This document shows, piece by piece, positions 19,392 through 28,471 of a stretch of 64,000 nucleotides of DNA (position 1 is its first letter; each line of letters starts with the position of its first letter). Under the pieces are notes generated by a model, which did not search any database, was not told the origin of the DNA, and worked only from the letters and a program-made list of their open reading frames with translations. A program made the position numbers and the translations under genes. Source of the DNA: Ohtaekwangia sp036786105 (GTDB lineage Bacteria; Bacteroidota; Bacteroidia; Cytophagales; Cyclobacteriaceae); NCBI RefSeq assembly GCF_036786105.1, contig NZ_DAIQRQ010000021.1, positions 1 through 64,000 of the forward strand, written 5' to 3'.

Positions 19392-20513
19392 ATGGATAAG
19401 GAAAAGATATGGCTTTCTTCGCCTCATATGGGTGGAGATGAGATTAGATTCGTGAATGAAGCTTTTGAAACAAACTGGATATCACCGGTAGGGCCTCATA
19501 TAAATGCATTCGAAGAAGCACTTGCAAACTATAATGAAGTAAAATACTGCGCAGCGCTTTCTTCCGGTACAGCTGCAATTCATTTGGCGCTAATAATGTT
19601 GAATGTCAAAGCTGGAGATGAAGTTATATGTTCTTCTTTTACCTTCTCCGGTTCCTGCAATCCTATAGCTTATCAAGGGGCTGTACCCGTCTTTGTGGAT
19701 TCTGAACTGGATTCATGGAATATGGATCCCATTTTATTAGAAGAAGCAATCAAAGACCGCATTGCAAAAGGCAAGAAGCCCAAGGCAATTATTGTTGTTC
19801 ACCTTTATGGTATGCCTGCCAAAGTAAATGAGATTTCTGCGATTGCAAAGCAATATGAGATACCCTTGATTGAAGATGCCGCAGAAGGATTGGGTTCAAC
19901 CTATTTCGGGAAGAAGCTTGGATCAATCGGCGATATAGGCATTTATTCATTTAACGGTAACAAGATCATTACTACTTCCGGTGGTGGTGCACTGGTTTCA
20001 AATAATAAAGATTGGGTTACCAACGCTAAATTTTTGGCAACACAGGCCCGTGATCCGGCGCCCCATTATGAACACACCCATATAGGTTATAACTATCGTC
20101 TTAGCAATATATCTGCAGGGATAGGACGAGGACAACTGCTTGTCCTGGATGAAAGAATAAAACAACGGAGAACTGTTTTCGAATTTTATAGATCACGATT
20201 AGCAGATATAAATGGGATTCAATTTCAGTCAGAGATTCCGGGCGCATTTTCGAATAGATGGCTGACAACAATACTCATTAACCCGGCACAAGCAGGCTTT
20301 GACAGAGAGAGCGTCAGGGAAAAACTCGAAAAAGAAAATATTGAGAGCAGACCACTTTGGAAACCAATGCATCTTCAGCCAGTTTTTAAGCATCACCCTG
20401 CATATCTGTCCGGGGTGTCTGAAGAATTGTTCAATATTGGATTGTGCCTTCCCTCCGGTTCCAATCTTACTGAGAATCAATTAGAAAGAATAGTCAGCGT
20501 GATGAAAAAATAA
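19392..20513 (+). CDS. DegT/DnrJ/EryC1 aminotransferase, PglE-like
   Basis: PLP-dependent sugar aminotransferase of 373 residues that converts a UDP-4-keto-6-deoxy-sugar into the 4-amino sugar with glutamate. It has LSSPHMGGDE at the N-terminus, SSGTAAIHLAL for phosphate binding, IEDAAEGLGS, and the PLP lysine Lys191 in SFNGNKIITTSGGG. With the PglF-like dehydratase at 25588 and the PglD-like enzymes upstream it completes a bacillosamine-type route. The exact sugar (bacillosamine or another 4-amino-6-deoxy sugar) is inference. Confidence 0.86.
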   Translation: MDKEKIWLSSPHMGGDEIRFVNEAFETNWISPVGPHINAFEEALANYNEVKYCAALSSGTAAIHLALIMLNVKAGDEVICSSFTFSGSCNPIAYQGAVPVFVDSELDSWNMDPILLEEAIKDRIAKGKKPKAIIVVHLYGMPAKVNEISAIAKQYEIPLIEDAAEGLGSTYFGKKLGSIGDIGIYSFNGNKIITTSGGGALVSNNKDWVTNAKFLATQARDPAPHYEHTHIGYNYRLSNISAGIGRGQLLVLDERIKQRRTVFEFYRSRLADINGIQFQSEIPGAFSNRWLTTILINPAQAGFDRESVREKLEKENIESRPLWKPMHLQPVFKHHPAYLSGVSEELFNIGLCLPSGSNLTENQLERIVSVMKK

Positions 20514-20517
20514 AGGA

Positions 20518-20593
20518 AAAGGGGTTGAACATTTAAGTTGAATATGTAGTAACTTACATGTTCTAACTTGTGTGCGGAAAACTTGACCCCCTT
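20518..20593 (+). repeat. Nested inverted repeats upstream of the T9SS cargo gene
   Basis: Between the aminotransferase and the large T9SS gene lies a 13-base imperfect inverted repeat (20527-20539 with 20551-20563, 12 of 13 paired, 11-base loop). An outer near-complement surrounds it (AAAGGGGTT at 20518-20526 with ACCCCCTTT at 20585-20593). The outer arm ends five bases before the start codon at 20598. There is no T-run, so it is not a classical terminator. It may be a protein-binding site or a leader hairpin affecting translation. Confidence 0.5.
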
Positions 20594-20597
20594 TCCT

Positions 20598-23500
20598 ATG
20601 AACACGATCAACTACCTGAAGGCAACATCTATAGTCTGCGTGTTGCTTTCCACATCGCAGATTCAAGCTCAAACAATTACATCAAATCAAGACGGTCCGT
20701 GGAACGCAACCTCCACCTGGATCGGTGGTGTGATTCCAACAACCACTAACTCTACATCCATTGTTGTGAATCACAATGTTTCAATCCCAAGTGGGTATTC
20801 CGTTACAGTCGATGGCTTAACGTTGAATGGACAATTGACGATAAACACAGGAGGAACATTAAGTTTACTGTCACAAACAAGTCCAGGTTTTGTACAAAAC
20901 CATGTGTATGGTACGCTGGTCAGGCAGAACACATCAAATCTTACCGGAGCTACAGGCAGCAATTTGATTTTTGAATCAGGCTCTACTTACAACCATTTAT
21001 TTACAACAACACAAGGAGCTGTTCCGCTTGCTTTTTGGAATGCCAACTCAACGGTGTTGATACAGGGATATACCTCTGTCACCACTGCCACTGCAGCCGG
21101 AAATTGGTCTCAGCCTTTCGGAAACGTAACGTGGAATTGTATATCCCAGACCGGTACCTTTAATATGAATGGACTATTGACTACTGTTACCGGGAACTTG
21201 CGCATACTGAATACAGGAACAGGTATATTTCAAATGGCAACGTCCCAAAATCCCACCGTATCAATAGGAGGGAACCTGTCAATAGAAGGTAATTCTCGCG
21301 TTCGGTTGTCAACTACGGGGGCTGCTCCGGGAACAGTGTATAACATCACAGGCAGTTTCATGTATAGTTCTGTTAACCCAAGTGGTTCGGACATTACAAC
21401 GTCAGGGGTTTGTACTTTAAATATATACGATTTTAACATGGATGCCGCTGGAGGACTATTGGCTATATCGCGCAACGGAATCGGATCGCTTAATATTATC
21501 CACAACTATGAGTTGATAGGAGGGACATTTTCAGAGATAGGTGTTGGCAGCGGTAACATAAATTTTATAGGACCTAACCTAGCACATACATTCTCTAATA
21601 CAGGTACTATATCTACAGCCAGTTTATTGAGATATACTTTACCGGCGTCACATTCACTTCGGGTTCTCGGTGAATCACAGATTATGGGAGGAGCTGGTAG
21701 TTCATTAACAGTTGGAGGAACTCTCATTGTTGAATCTGAAAATTCTACGGGTGCGATAATAACAGGCTCGGGAACCGGTGTTGGGAATATTCGTGTAGTG
21801 ACCCGGACATTTAATGTAGGTTCGCGAATTGTTTACGGTGGATCAAATCCACAATTTATAGGGAATGGACATCCTTCTGCTTCTGGCGTTGATGCAGAAA
21901 TAGATAATGCTTCCGGAGTTTCAATTGAATTAGGAACTCCTGCTTCGCTAACCCTTGGAAGAGATCTTTATGTAACAAATGGTAATCTTACCATTGCGAA
22001 TGACAATTTAGTTGTCTCCCGGGATGCTCATCTTAATGGTGGAAATTTAATCTTAGCAACCTTAACGACAACGGCCAGATCTGTTCAGGTAAATGGCAAT
22101 CTTGATTTATCGGGAGGCAATGTTGAGGTGAATAGTGGAAATGGAAATGCCATTGTTATTATCAATGGAACCCTGAGCGGGACGAACAATATAGTTTTTA
22201 ATGGCAATAATTGTAACCTTCAAATTAATGGCACTGGCAACCTGGGCAGGGATTTCCCGCTACAGGGACCTGCTTCTATAGAAGCAATAACAGTAAACAG
22301 AGCTGCGGGCACTGTAGTTTTTTCTCAGAATGTTACAACGTTAAATCTGACTATCAGCAATGGCAATGTTGATATGAATGCTCCATTGGTAGTGAATGAC
22401 GATTTGAACCTGGCAACGGGTACAACCTTGTTTATAGAAGATCAGGTATTGGAACTGCGATCCCAATTCAATAACAGATTATCGGGAGGATATATTTCGT
22501 CTAACGAAAACTCAACGTTAAATATACTCAATGCGGGCACGTTAGGTACACTTACATTTTCTCCAACAGGCAATTCGCTGGGAAGCTTCTTACTGAACAG
22601 ACCTACCGGAGGAACATTAGTAACGCTGAATAGTGAACTGACGGTATTAAATACTTTTACATTAGCGGATGGCATCTTTAACAATATATCCGGATTAACA
22701 TTTGGAAGCGGGGCAGCAGTAACAAGAAATTCAGCCGCATCATTTACATCAACAAGCCTGGCGCCAAGTGGAGGCCCCTACAATTTAACTTATACGGGTG
22801 GATCTATGTTAACCGGAGTTGAAATTAAGGGAGCCGTTAATAACATAACCTGTAGCGCAGGTACAGTTACCCTAACGTCATCTCTATTGGCTCAGGGAGA
22901 ATTTACGCTTACCTCTGGAACATTTACCTGTGGCATTAATCCTGTTTCAATTGCCTCCTTAAGAAATTTGACCGGCACTTTTAATGCACCCAGATCTACC
23001 TTAACAATCTCAGGTAATATTTTAAACAACAGTACATTTAACAGAAATAATGGTACTATCGTTTTTAACGGCAACACTACTATTGCGGGCGCGGTTAATC
23101 CCTCATTCCAAAATATTGTTATTAATGGCAGCTTAACAGCCCCCGCTGTATTAAATGTACACGGTGCTTTTACCAATGAGGGAAATTTTGTAGCGGGCAA
23201 TGGCACAGTAGCCTTTCTCGGAACGGCATCAGTTAGCCAAGTGATAAGCGGCGGTAGTATAACAAGATTTAATAACATGACTGTTTCCAATACAACGGCT
23301 GCGCCTGATGTCAGGATTGAGAATAGACAGGAGTTGATAGGAGTATTAACACTCGCTACCAATGCAACTGTAGACGCAGATGGAGGTACAAACTCCGGAG
23401 TATTTACCGTTCTTTCTACCAGTGATAATCCCTCAATTGGTGGAGCGATAGCTGCTTTATCAGGTACGGCTCAAGTTCAGGGAAATGTTACGATACAACG

Positions 23501-25373
23501 GTACATGTCAATTGAAGGGGGAAGTAACAGTCCTTTCTTCAATAATGGCAGAATCTATAGATATATATCATCACCTGTTCAAAATGCTTTGGTTCAGGAT
23601 ATTCAAAATGAAATACCCATAACAGGATCATTTACAGGAACGAGTATTTGTACTGGATGCAATACCTCTCAATCTATGTTTTCTTATAATGAGTCCGTCA
23701 TTACAGATACCAATGGTAACGGCGTTAATGATATAAATGATGGTTATTTGGATTTTCCACTCAATAGCAATACTGAAACTTTAACAACGGGAAGGGGCTA
23801 TGCAATATTTGTTCGTGGGAATATAGATCCTATTGCTTCGAGGGGCAATGCCCTGTGGGACGTACGTAATCCAATAAATGCCGGAGCTGTTAACTTTACT
23901 CCGCTGGTTTCCTATACGTCTTCAGGTAACAATGCCAATGACGGTTGGAATCTTGTTGGTAATCCGTACCCTTCAACAATAGATTGGAATGCTTCTACCG
24001 GGTGGACGAAAACAGGATTGAATAACACTATATACATGGCCGATAATTCTGTAAGTCCACTGGTATATGCTACATTTAATGGTACAGTAGGCACAAATGG
24101 AGGAAGCAGATATATACCCATTGGGCAAGCGTTTTTTGTAAAAAGCAACGGAGGCCCTATTACATTTAGCTGCTCGGAGTCTGTGAAAGCCCCATCCAGT
24201 CAGGGTATTTTTTTTAGGGAGGCTACACCATCCAATTTATTGAGAGTAACTCTGAGCCAGGGTAATTACCGGGATGAGACCGTGATTCATTTCCGTGAAG
24301 ATGCGACTGAGCAATTTGATAGCCATGCTGATGCTTATAAACTCCCGAATGAGATTTTCAATCTCTCAACCGTACTAAAAAGCGGTCAAAAAGCGTCAAT
24401 AAATTCGTTACCTTTTTTGAAATGTGAGAATGACATTTCATTGGATATATCCAATGCCGGGGAGGGGCATTACAAGCTGATTTTTTCAGAGATTGAATCA
24501 TTTGATAATGGGGCAACAATATCACTCCTCGATAATTTTTTGGGCAGGCGAATCAATCTGAATGAGTTCACTATATATGATTTCGATATAACGTCTGATG
24601 TAAAAAGCTTTGGCATGAAGAGATTTGTTGTTCGGATTTCTCCCAAGCCACATGAACTGGATATTTTCAGTCAGGACATAATATGCAAAGGAAATGATGC
24701 TTTAATAACCATTAAAGGTACTGAGTATAATAGTTATGCAGCCAAATTGAATGATTCTGTTATGGACAGTGTCTATGGCTATACCGGATCCATCACGCTA
24801 CGAATTCCACAACAGAAATTGAATGCGGGAATAAATGAAATCTCCCTACTTGGCTGGTCTAATCAATGCAACGCCGTTCCTGCTTTTAGGTATTATATTC
24901 CTCTTCATGTTGAAGAAATTCAACAAGCCGCAATTGAGATTCAAGATAACATGCAATTAGTGTCAAATTATAAAAGTGGAAACACTTGGTATTATAACGG
25001 TTTGATTAAGGGAACAGATGTTACGTTACCTATTGAAGCTTTTGGAATGTATGAGTTGGTGGTGGAATCAAAAGGGTGTTTAACGAAAACAAGTAAAGAA
25101 ATCATAGCGTCAGAAAATTCTTCGCTACCTGGCCTGATCATTTATCCAAATCCGGTTACTTATGGCAAACTTTTGACAATAAAGTTGGAGGAAGCTGATT
25201 GTAAGAGCGTATTTGTTACTAACTCCTTGGGTAACAGGGTGGGGCAGGTTGATCTGAGACCGAGTGAAAACCAGGGATACATAGGAACATTTGATTTAAG
25301 TCTATTTCCTTCAGGACTTTATTTCATTAATTTTGATGGAGAAATCAGTATTAAGGTACTAAACTTAAAATGA
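20598..25373 (+). CDS. Giant secreted repeat protein with T9SS type A sorting domain
   Basis: A 1591-residue exported protein, counted from the ATG at 20598. An upstream TTG at 20568 lies within the inverted-repeat region and gives no signal peptide. Residues 1-25 form a signal peptide ending QIQAQ. A region beginning DGPWNATSTWIGG is followed by about 900 residues rich in Gly, Asn, Thr and Ser with recurring strand patterns, typical of surface beta-helix proteins. The end (LIIYPNPVTYGK, then LFPSGLYFINF and IKVLNLK) is a type A sorting domain for the type IX secretion system. It is probably a cell-surface adhesin or matrix protein. The mini-protein gene overlaps its stop codon. Confidence 0.86.
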   Translation: MNTINYLKATSIVCVLLSTSQIQAQTITSNQDGPWNATSTWIGGVIPTTTNSTSIVVNHNVSIPSGYSVTVDGLTLNGQLTINTGGTLSLLSQTSPGFVQNHVYGTLVRQNTSNLTGATGSNLIFESGSTYNHLFTTTQGAVPLAFWNANSTVLIQGYTSVTTATAAGNWSQPFGNVTWNCISQTGTFNMNGLLTTVTGNLRILNTGTGIFQMATSQNPTVSIGGNLSIEGNSRVRLSTTGAAPGTVYNITGSFMYSSVNPSGSDITTSGVCTLNIYDFNMDAAGGLLAISRNGIGSLNIIHNYELIGGTFSEIGVGSGNINFIGPNLAHTFSNTGTISTASLLRYTLPASHSLRVLGESQIMGGAGSSLTVGGTLIVESENSTGAIITGSGTGVGNIRVVTRTFNVGSRIVYGGSNPQFIGNGHPSASGVDAEIDNASGVSIELGTPASLTLGRDLYVTNGNLTIANDNLVVSRDAHLNGGNLILATLTTTARSVQVNGNLDLSGGNVEVNSGNGNAIVIINGTLSGTNNIVFNGNNCNLQINGTGNLGRDFPLQGPASIEAITVNRAAGTVVFSQNVTTLNLTISNGNVDMNAPLVVNDDLNLATGTTLFIEDQVLELRSQFNNRLSGGYISSNENSTLNILNAGTLGTLTFSPTGNSLGSFLLNRPTGGTLVTLNSELTVLNTFTLADGIFNNISGLTFGSGAAVTRNSAASFTSTSLAPSGGPYNLTYTGGSMLTGVEIKGAVNNITCSAGTVTLTSSLLAQGEFTLTSGTFTCGINPVSIASLRNLTGTFNAPRSTLTISGNILNNSTFNRNNGTIVFNGNTTIAGAVNPSFQNIVINGSLTAPAVLNVHGAFTNEGNFVAGNGTVAFLGTASVSQVISGGSITRFNNMTVSNTTAAPDVRIENRQELIGVLTLATNATVDADGGTNSGVFTVLSTSDNPSIGGAIAALSGTAQVQGNVTIQRYMSIEGGSNSPFFNNGRIYRYISSPVQNALVQDIQNEIPITGSFTGTSICTGCNTSQSMFSYNESVITDTNGNGVNDINDGYLDFPLNSNTETLTTGRGYAIFVRGNIDPIASRGNALWDVRNPINAGAVNFTPLVSYTSSGNNANDGWNLVGNPYPSTIDWNASTGWTKTGLNNTIYMADNSVSPLVYATFNGTVGTNGGSRYIPIGQAFFVKSNGGPITFSCSESVKAPSSQGIFFREATPSNLLRVTLSQGNYRDETVIHFREDATEQFDSHADAYKLPNEIFNLSTVLKSGQKASINSLPFLKCENDISLDISNAGEGHYKLIFSEIESFDNGATISLLDNFLGRRINLNEFTIYDFDITSDVKSFGMKRFVVRISPKPHELDIFSQDIICKGNDALITIKGTEYNSYAAKLNDSVMDSVYGYTGSITLRIPQQKLNAGINEISLLGWSNQCNAVPAFRYYIPLHVEEIQQAAIEIQDNMQLVSNYKSGNTWYYNGLIKGTDVTLPIEAFGMYELVVESKGCLTKTSKEIIASENSSLPGLIIYPNPVTYGKLLTIKLEEADCKSVFVTNSLGNRVGQVDLRPSENQGYIGTFDLSLFPSGLYFINFDGEISIKVLNLK

Positions 25374-25567
25374 TGCGGAGGTATAGACTCGTTTTTGCCG
25401 TTATGTTTTGTTTTACAAGCTTAACTCTTTTTGGGCAACCGGGGAACCCAACTACAGACCCGGACGCTGGAGCGGTACCAATAACAGGTATTGAATGGCT
25501 TATAGCAGGAGGTTGTGCTTTAGGGTTGAGGAAGCTTTTGGGTTTTAAAAAGCTTTCAAAAGAATAA
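25370..25567 (+). CDS. Mini-protein with signal peptide and PID-CTERM-like tail
   Basis: A 65-residue protein with three parts. Residues 1-23 are a signal peptide ending LFGQ. About 13 polar residues follow (NPTTDPDAG). From residue 37 there is a PITG motif, a hydrophobic helix (IEWLIAGGCALGL) and a basic tail (RKLLGFKK). This tripartite tail matches the PID-CTERM class of exosortase-type sorting signals in Bacteroidota, with Thr in place of Asp. Cleavage at both ends would leave a peptide of only about 15-20 residues. The xrtF gene lies 6.4 kb upstream in the same transcript direction. ATG at 25373 is an alternative start. Confidence 0.72.
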   Translation: MMRRYRLVFAVMFCFTSLTLFGQPGNPTTDPDAGAVPITGIEWLIAGGCALGLRKLLGFKKLSKE

Positions 25568-25587
25568 GTGATTTAAAAACATCGTCC

Positions 25588-27489
25588 TTGTTTAATCAAA
25601 TTGTAAACCGGCTTACCTTTTTGCCCAGGTGGGTTATTATTTTAATCGACCTGCTGGTAGTGTCATTGTCTTTGGCATTAGCTTTTTTTCTCAGGTTTAA
25701 TTTTAATTGGAAGACCATTGCGGTATTTAGCCCGCACTATACTATCCCCCTGGCGCTTTTGGTTTCATTAGTGTCAACACTTATTACGAAATCATACGCT
25801 GGAATCGTCCGTTACACCGGTATACAGGATGCAGTCAGAATCCTGTACACGGAGTTCCTGAGCGTTTCTATTCTTACTGCTTTAAATCTGATTTACTTTT
25901 ACAACTTCAGTAAAAATCTCATTCCCTTTTCGGTAATCTTTATTTCATTTTTTGTTTCATCATTACTCTTATACCAATATAGGCTTATAGTAAAAAGCAT
26001 CTTCAACCACTATAAGTCTCGATTTCCGAATAAAATTCCTGTGCTGATTTTTGGAGCAGGCGTTGCTGGTTTTTTAACAAAACAGGCAATAGAGTCTGAT
26101 ATGACCGGTCAATACAAATTGGTAGGTATAATTGACGATGACCCTAAAAAAAATGGAAAGGATATTAATGGGACAAAAATATATAGCTATGACAAGCTTA
26201 CGGAGCTCGTTAATAAATTTAAAGTAAAGAAAATTGTAATTGCTGTCAGAAACCTTTCAATCGATCGGAAGAATGAAATTGTAGATGATGCTTTGAATCA
26301 TTTGATTCGGGTTAGTTATGTAACGTCTTTTGATAAATGGCTAAAGAATGATTGGGACGTTAAAGAAATACGGGACATTAACATTGAGGATCTTCTCGGT
26401 AGGGAAGTGATAAAATTAAATAACAAAGCTATTGAAGAAGATGTGCAGGGAAAAATCATTTGTATTACCGGCGCAGCGGGCTCAATCGGATCCGAACTGG
26501 CAAGACAGATACTGAACTTTAAACCGTCAACGCTGATCTTGATTGATCAGGCGGAATCTCCGCTATATGAAATTGAACGGGAGCTGCGGAATAAGAACAA
26601 GCAAACAAGAATCTTTGTATTCATAGCCGATGTTTGTAACAAAATAAGAATAAGAAGAATCTTTGAAGAGTTTCGCCCGGAGATGCTTTTCCATGCAGCA
26701 GCTTATAAACATGTTCCGCTCATGGAGAGTAATCCGTCAGAAGCGGTAAGCGTTAATATTTTTGGCACCCGATTGCTGGCCGATCTTGCTATCGAATTCA
26801 AGGTAAAGAAGTTCGTTATGATCTCTACGGATAAGGCTGTCAATCCTACAAACGTAATGGGGTGTACAAAGAGAATTGCTGAGATTTATGTTCAATCTCT
26901 CGATAGACATCTTGAAAGGATGGGCATAGCCAAGACGTCTTTTGTAACCACGCGATTTGGCAATGTCCTGGGATCCAATGGTTCAGTCATTCCTATTTTT
27001 AAAGAGCAAATAAAAAAGGGAGGACCTGTTACGGTTACTCACCCTGAAATAACCAGATTTTTCATGACTATTCCAGAAGCATGCGAACTGGTAATAGAGG
27101 CTGGTGTTATGGGACGAGGAGGTGAGATTTTTATTTTTGATATGGGAAAACCTGTAAAAATCTACGATTTAGCCCGCAGGATGATTAAGCTATCTGGCAA
27201 AGAGCTAAATAAGGATATAGAGATAGTATTTACTGGTTTGAGGGATGGCGAGAAACTCTATGAAGAACTGCTGAATGATCAGGAGAATACAATTGCAACG
27301 CACCATGAAAAGATATTAAAGGCAAAAGTATCTGAGTATATGTATGAGGAGATTTGCAAGAGCCTTGATTTACTAGAGGATTTTATCGAGGATAGAAACG
27401 AACACAAAATGGTAACGTTAATGAAGGAAATTGTTCCTGAATACAAAAGCAACTACTCTCGTTTCGAAATTTTGGATGTAAGTAGTTAA
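25588..27489 (+). CDS. PglF/CapD-type nucleotide-sugar 4,6-dehydratase
   Basis: Membrane-anchored dehydratase of 633 residues. Four N-terminal membrane helices (about 13-35, 51-67, 88-106, 113-131) are followed by a first Rossmann-like domain (LIFGAGVAGF). The catalytic SDR domain has CITGAAGSIGSELARQ near residue 292, FHAAAYKHVPLME and ISTDKAVNPTNVMGCTKR. PglF-type enzymes convert UDP-GlcNAc to its 4-keto-6-deoxy form, the substrate of the aminotransferase at 19392. The start is TTG. It is the last gene of the polysaccharide locus. Confidence 0.87.
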   Translation: MFNQIVNRLTFLPRWVIILIDLLVVSLSLALAFFLRFNFNWKTIAVFSPHYTIPLALLVSLVSTLITKSYAGIVRYTGIQDAVRILYTEFLSVSILTALNLIYFYNFSKNLIPFSVIFISFFVSSLLLYQYRLIVKSIFNHYKSRFPNKIPVLIFGAGVAGFLTKQAIESDMTGQYKLVGIIDDDPKKNGKDINGTKIYSYDKLTELVNKFKVKKIVIAVRNLSIDRKNEIVDDALNHLIRVSYVTSFDKWLKNDWDVKEIRDINIEDLLGREVIKLNNKAIEEDVQGKIICITGAAGSIGSELARQILNFKPSTLILIDQAESPLYEIERELRNKNKQTRIFVFIADVCNKIRIRRIFEEFRPEMLFHAAAYKHVPLMESNPSEAVSVNIFGTRLLADLAIEFKVKKFVMISTDKAVNPTNVMGCTKRIAEIYVQSLDRHLERMGIAKTSFVTTRFGNVLGSNGSVIPIFKEQIKKGGPVTVTHPEITRFFMTIPEACELVIEAGVMGRGGEIFIFDMGKPVKIYDLARRMIKLSGKELNKDIEIVFTGLRDGEKLYEELLNDQENTIATHHEKILKAKVSEYMYEEICKSLDLLEDFIEDRNEHKMVTLMKEIVPEYKSNYSRFEILDVSS

Positions 27490-27532
27490 AAAAACAAACG
27501 GACAACTTTATCAGGTTGTCCGTTTGTTTTTT
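27489..27532. terminator. Bidirectional rho-independent terminator
   Basis: A perfect 18-base inverted repeat: 27489-27506 pairs with 27515-27532 around an 8-base loop. The stem carries an A/T-rich outer part and a GC core (CGGACAAC), so each strand ends in a T-run. It sits between convergent genes and can stop both the polysaccharide operon and the DUF6089 gene. Confidence 0.9.
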
Positions 27533-27541
27533 GTTTCTGTT

Positions 27542-28408
27542 CTAAGGCCTTCTATAATAGTATTTTCGTTTTCGATTGTAGAGCTTCCGTTGTGAATCTT
27601 GAAAAATTTCGGTCGGGAGATAGTATTGCAGCGTGATATTTGCTAAAAAGTATCCGTCATTCTTATTGGGATTTCCTCTTACACCCTGTTGAGAGGGGAT
27701 TGGGGGCTGGGTACCAATTTCAACTCTCCGATCTGAAAGAGCTCTTGAAAGATCGCTTTTTAAAGTTGATGCTTCCGGATACCTCCTTACGCTTACATCA
27801 TCCAGATGGTCGGTGAAGGTTATTCTATATCCACCTTCTATCAAAATATTAAAGAAAGGATCGAGTTTAATACGTGCACCCAAACCAATCGGAATCACAG
27901 GAGTGACTCTACTATATCCACTGCCTTCGGTCTGTAGAGGTTCAAGTGCATAAGTTTTCCCTTTGTACTCAGCCTTTGGATTAAAATATAATAGACCTAT
28001 ACCAGCAAAAGCATGCAAATTTATTTGCGACCGTTGATAAAACCGAAGCCCCACAGGACTAAGATTCAAAACCCCGAGCGCACTTAATTCAATGTTGCTT
28101 GACTTGAATGAAAGATTTCTCTCTTGTCTGTCATCATTTGCTTTTGCGTCGTTACCTGAGATTTGAAAAAATGTAAGCGTGGTACGGACGCTTATGCGCT
28201 CACGCAAATAGTACTCAGCATTTGCAGCGATGTTAAACTTCAGGGCACCAAATTCTCCAGGGTTAACCATTTCGCCATAGTAATTGGCTGTTCCGGAACC
28301 AAAACCGACAAGCAAATTTCTATTTCTCCTTGTAGAGTAAAAGCTTTGCGCTTCCATGAAGGAGGGGATCAGACAAATAGCAACGAGAAACCAAAGGAGC
28401 CTTTTCAT
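27542..28408 (-). CDS. DUF6089-like outer-membrane beta-barrel protein
   Basis: A 288-residue protein with a signal peptide (residues 1-20, ending FMEAQ) and alternating-hydrophobicity strands suggesting a small outer-membrane barrel. VGFGSGTANYYGEMVNPGEF near the N-terminus and LFYNPKAEYKG-like segments further on fit the DUF6089 family of Bacteroidota. The C-terminus is strongly basic (YNRKRKYYYRR). Its function is not known. It is transcribed towards the polysaccharide locus and shares the terminator between them. Confidence 0.72.
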   Translation of the reverse strand: MKRLLWFLVAICLIPSFMEAQSFYSTRRNRNLLVGFGSGTANYYGEMVNPGEFGALKFNIAANAEYYLRERISVRTTLTFFQISGNDAKANDDRQERNLSFKSSNIELSALGVLNLSPVGLRFYQRSQINLHAFAGIGLLYFNPKAEYKGKTYALEPLQTEGSGYSRVTPVIPIGLGARIKLDPFFNILIEGGYRITFTDHLDDVSVRRYPEASTLKSDLSRALSDRRVEIGTQPPIPSQQGVRGNPNKNDGYFLANITLQYYLPTEIFQDSQRKLYNRKRKYYYRRP

Positions 28409-28471
28409 TGATCGGGTTTACGGTCAAAGTTTATACAATATAGCAATTTTGACAGGCTATGTCAGAAAACT

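Noticed and set aside
22892..23362. 156-codon antisense frame inside the T9SS cargo gene
   Set aside because: Produced by the regular codon pattern of the Thr/Asn/Gly-rich repeats; no signal peptide or motif.
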